Shown here one piece after another: positions 25,685 through 27,945 of a stretch of DNA of 27,945 nt (within the stretch, counting starts at the first letter, position 1; each line of letters starts with the position of its first letter). The position numbers and the translations under genes are program-made. Origin of the DNA: Bacteroidales bacterium (GTDB taxonomy: Bacteria; Bacteroidota; Bacteroidia; Bacteroidales; UBA4417); contig JADJGZ010000039.1 in NCBI GenBank assembly GCA_016707785.1, positions 1 through 27,945 of the forward strand, in the 5' to 3' direction. The notes under the pieces are model-generated. The model worked only from the letters and a program-made list of their open reading frames with translations, was not told the DNA's origin and ran no database searches.

Positions 25685-27748
25685 ATGAAAATAGAAAAAC
25701 TGGGAATTATTCTTATAGTAGTGTTTGCAAACGTATTTACTAATTCTTATTCTCAAAACCCTGCCGAAAAATTCGGGGATATATCTATGGATGAACTAAA
25801 AAATAAAATTTGTCCTATTGATTCTAATGCTCATGCTTATTATATTTTTGATTTTGGGAATTCATATTTTCAATATGCTGATACCAAAATAAGCTCAGAT
25901 GATGTAAATAGCAGCCGTAAAGGATTTCAATTATATTTCACAAGACATTACAGAATAAAAGTGATTGATAACCAGGGCTTCTCCTGGGCCGATATTGAAA
26001 TACCTTTATACCGGGATGGTGATAAAGAAAAAATACTAAATCTAAAAGCTTGCACATATAATCTGGAGAACAATAAAATCGTAAAAACCAAGCTGGAAAA
26101 GAAAGATACTTATACTGAAGAAACAAATAAATACTGGATTACAGAAAAATTTGCAATGCCCTCTGTCCGTGAAGGTTCAATAATAGAGATTGAATATACC
26201 ATTAAATCGGATTTTTATTTTAATCTAAGGGAATGGTACTTTCAGTCTATGATTCCTGTTTTACAGAGTGAATATCATGTTAGTATACCTGAGTATTATA
26301 ATTTTAATCAAACTCAAAAGGGGTATTTTCCTATTCAAAGGGAATACGACAGAAAGCATAAAAAAATTTCTATAACTTATCATCAAAAGGCGGAAGGTAC
26401 TGCAGTTAAAGAACAAACATATACCAATTTGTATGAATATTACGAAGACATATATCATTTTTATGCTAAAGAAATTCCTGCTTTCCCTATTGAAGAACAT
26501 TTAAGATCTGAAGAAAACTATTTAAGTAAGTTTGAGTTTGAGTTGCAATACACAAGGTTCCCTGAAGCAAAAATGAAGTATTATACAACTAGCTGGGAGG
26601 ATATAAATCAAAATTTACTTGATGATGACCGGTTTGGATTAGAAATTAACAGAACTTCACATATTAAGCAGGATGCGGAGGCGCTCAAACAACTAAAACA
26701 AGAAGAGATTATTCTTTTAAACAGCGCATTTAGTCTGATTAAAAACAAATTGGCATGGAACGGATATAAAAATATATACCCTACGACAACATTAAGCAAG
26801 GCATATAAAGAAGGAAATGGTAACTGTGCTGATATTAACTTAAACCTGATAATATTGCTCAGGGGACTTGGTTTTAATGCCTTCCCTGTAATACTAAGTA
26901 CACAGGAAAATGGCGTCATACATCCGGCTCATCCTTCAATCAGCAGGTTTAATTATGTTATTGCGATGGTGAAGGTTGAGAATGACACACTGTTAATGGA
27001 TGCAACAGACCCAGCCTCCGAAATAGGCCTGTTGCCTGTTCGTTGCCTTAACGACAAAGGCAGAATTATTAACAATTCGAATGGTGACTGGATATCTCTC
27101 ATGGATTACAAACCGTATTCAATGATTGAAAGCTATGAGGTGGAAATCACTGATGATTTTGAATTAAGAGGCACAAATCAGGTGATATTAAAAGATTATG
27201 CGGCATATTTGATAAAGAAAGAGATTAAGAAGCACAATAACCTGGACGAATATAAATCTTCGCTTGAAAAACAAACCAATGGTTACAGAATACATGAAAT
27301 TGAGGTGTTGGGCATTGATACTATTCAGGATGATATGCGAATGTCATTAAACTTTACGCAGAGAAATTATGCTGAGCAATCCCATGATATTGTATTTTTT
27401 TCACCTGTATATCAGCCATTTATTTCAGAAAATCCTTTTAAACTTGAAATACTTGAGTATCAGTTTGAATTTAACTATCCTGTTACAATACAGCAGATTT
27501 ATTCAATACGCATACCTGGGAACCTTGCAATTTCAGAAGTCCCCAAACCATTAAGGGCTCGCACACCTGACGGAAAGATGAAGTATTACTACAATATTGA
27601 CCAGTTTGATGATAAATTAACTCTCTCTGTTATGTTTTCTATGAGTAAAACACTTTTCCTGCCTGAAGAATACCAGGGATTGAAAGCATTTTATCAGATG
27701 ATAGTTGATAAACAAAAAGAATTGATTGTACTTAGAAAAGCGCAATGA
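25685..27748 (+). CDS. Exported DUF3857/transglutaminase-like protein
   Basis: 687 residues with an N-terminal signal (MKIEKLGIILIVVFANVFTNSYSQ). A DUF3857 beta domain (about 60-230: YFTRHYRIKVIDNQGFSWADIEIP, PSVREGSIIEIEYTIKSDF) is followed by a transglutaminase-like core (about 345-445) and a C-terminal DUF3858-like beta region. In the core the cysteine is present, C381 in GNGNCADINLNLI, and the aspartate D439 in LLMDATDP, but the position of the usual histidine is Y424 (RFNYVIAMV). Either the enzyme is inactive or this is a natural variant of the Bacteroidota branch. The stop overlaps the next ATG (ATGA), giving a coupled tandem of related proteins. Confidence 0.88.
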   Translation: MKIEKLGIILIVVFANVFTNSYSQNPAEKFGDISMDELKNKICPIDSNAHAYYIFDFGNSYFQYADTKISSDDVNSSRKGFQLYFTRHYRIKVIDNQGFSWADIEIPLYRDGDKEKILNLKACTYNLENNKIVKTKLEKKDTYTEETNKYWITEKFAMPSVREGSIIEIEYTIKSDFYFNLREWYFQSMIPVLQSEYHVSIPEYYNFNQTQKGYFPIQREYDRKHKKISITYHQKAEGTAVKEQTYTNLYEYYEDIYHFYAKEIPAFPIEEHLRSEENYLSKFEFELQYTRFPEAKMKYYTTSWEDINQNLLDDDRFGLEINRTSHIKQDAEALKQLKQEEIILLNSAFSLIKNKLAWNGYKNIYPTTTLSKAYKEGNGNCADINLNLIILLRGLGFNAFPVILSTQENGVIHPAHPSISRFNYVIAMVKVENDTLLMDATDPASEIGLLPVRCLNDKGRIINNSNGDWISLMDYKPYSMIESYEVEITDDFELRGTNQVILKDYAAYLIKKEIKKHNNLDEYKSSLEKQTNGYRIHEIEVLGIDTIQDDMRMSLNFTQRNYAEQSHDIVFFSPVYQPFISENPFKLEILEYQFEFNYPVTIQQIYSIRIPGNLAISEVPKPLRARTPDGKMKYYYNIDQFDDKLTLSVMFSMSKTLFLPEEYQGLKAFYQMIVDKQKELIVLRKAQ

Positions 27749-27945
27749 ATAAACAAATTTTCATTTTACTGGTATTAATATGTATTGCACATACAATATT
27801 CGGGCAGAATATTTATAATGTGGGTTCAATTGCAGATTCTTTGACAAATCATGCAGATGCTGTTATTCGGTTTTATAATACATCGTATAAGAATGGTGCA
27901 AAAGGAAAATGTATCACTGATGAACATTATGCAATTACTGTTTCA
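27745..27945 (+). CDS. DUF3857-family protein, C-terminus outside window
   Basis: The ATG at 27745 overlaps the previous stop by four bases. The first residues form a signal peptide (MNKQIFILLVLICIAHTIFGQ). The mature start NIYNVGSIADSLTNHADAVIRFYNTSYKNG, then CITDEHYAITV, matches the opening of DUF3857 proteins, where 'NANAVVR' precedes the first strand. Only 67 codons are in the window. Confidence 0.7.
   Translation, partial: MNKQIFILLVLICIAHTIFGQNIYNVGSIADSLTNHADAVIRFYNTSYKNGAKGKCITDEHYAITVS

Noticed and set aside
1..27945. CRISPR array, tRNA or rRNA genes
   Set aside because: No regularly spaced direct repeats, cloverleaf or rRNA-like segment was recognised by reading.

Overview
The window looks like an accessory region of a low-GC Bacteroidota chromosome. 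Supporting signs are type IX secretion (T9SS) type A and type B C-terminal sorting domains on two secreted proteins, a DUF3857/transglutaminase protein with a second one starting behind it, TonB-C and OsmC families of Bacteroidota type, and a TTG-N19-TAnnTTTG-like promoter. No rRNA, tRNA or CRISPR array was recognised. Genus cannot be told from the sequence.

Left part (1-8571), a defence island. A partial unknown gene is followed by a ~115-bp imperfect palindrome and an IS1182-family element whose transposase has a one-base frameshift in an A9 run. The right end of that IS abuts a type I restriction-modification operon: hsdR (first codons lost to the IS, then an in-frame TAA), intact hsdM, a one-TRD hsdS broken by four one-base losses, and an intact SMC/RecF-like ATPase whose ATG overlaps the hsdS stop codon. 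Methyltransferase and ATPase are the only intact members.

Middle (8572-13500), a patchwork. An intergenic palindrome-rich element ending in an AACGTTGTG core leads into two overlapping unknown genes, then another palindromic element that cuts off the 5' end of a small conserved gene. An OsmC peroxiredoxin and a frameshifted carbon-nitrogen hydrolase follow. Next come two remnants of group II intron 3' ends (reverse transcriptase tail plus a domain V-like segment, minus strand). They bracket a decayed second IS1182 right end and a 5'-truncated DUF4143-type ATPase lacking Walker A.

Right part (13500-27945), mostly exported proteins. Two units share the same layout: repeat B, two genes for exported proteins, repeat A. 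The first holds a lipoprotein and a T9SS type A protein, the second a small exported protein and a 1168-aa T9SS type B protein. The A repeat of the first unit is split by a complete IS3-family element, and its tail runs straight into repeat B of the second. Then follow a TonB-C/MORN-like protein, an unknown 179-aa protein, an exported alpha/beta hydrolase and a tandem pair of DUF3857 proteins, the last cut by the window end.

Two points deserve most attention: the ATPase built into the type I R-M operon, and the cassette-like repeats that delimit two-gene units.
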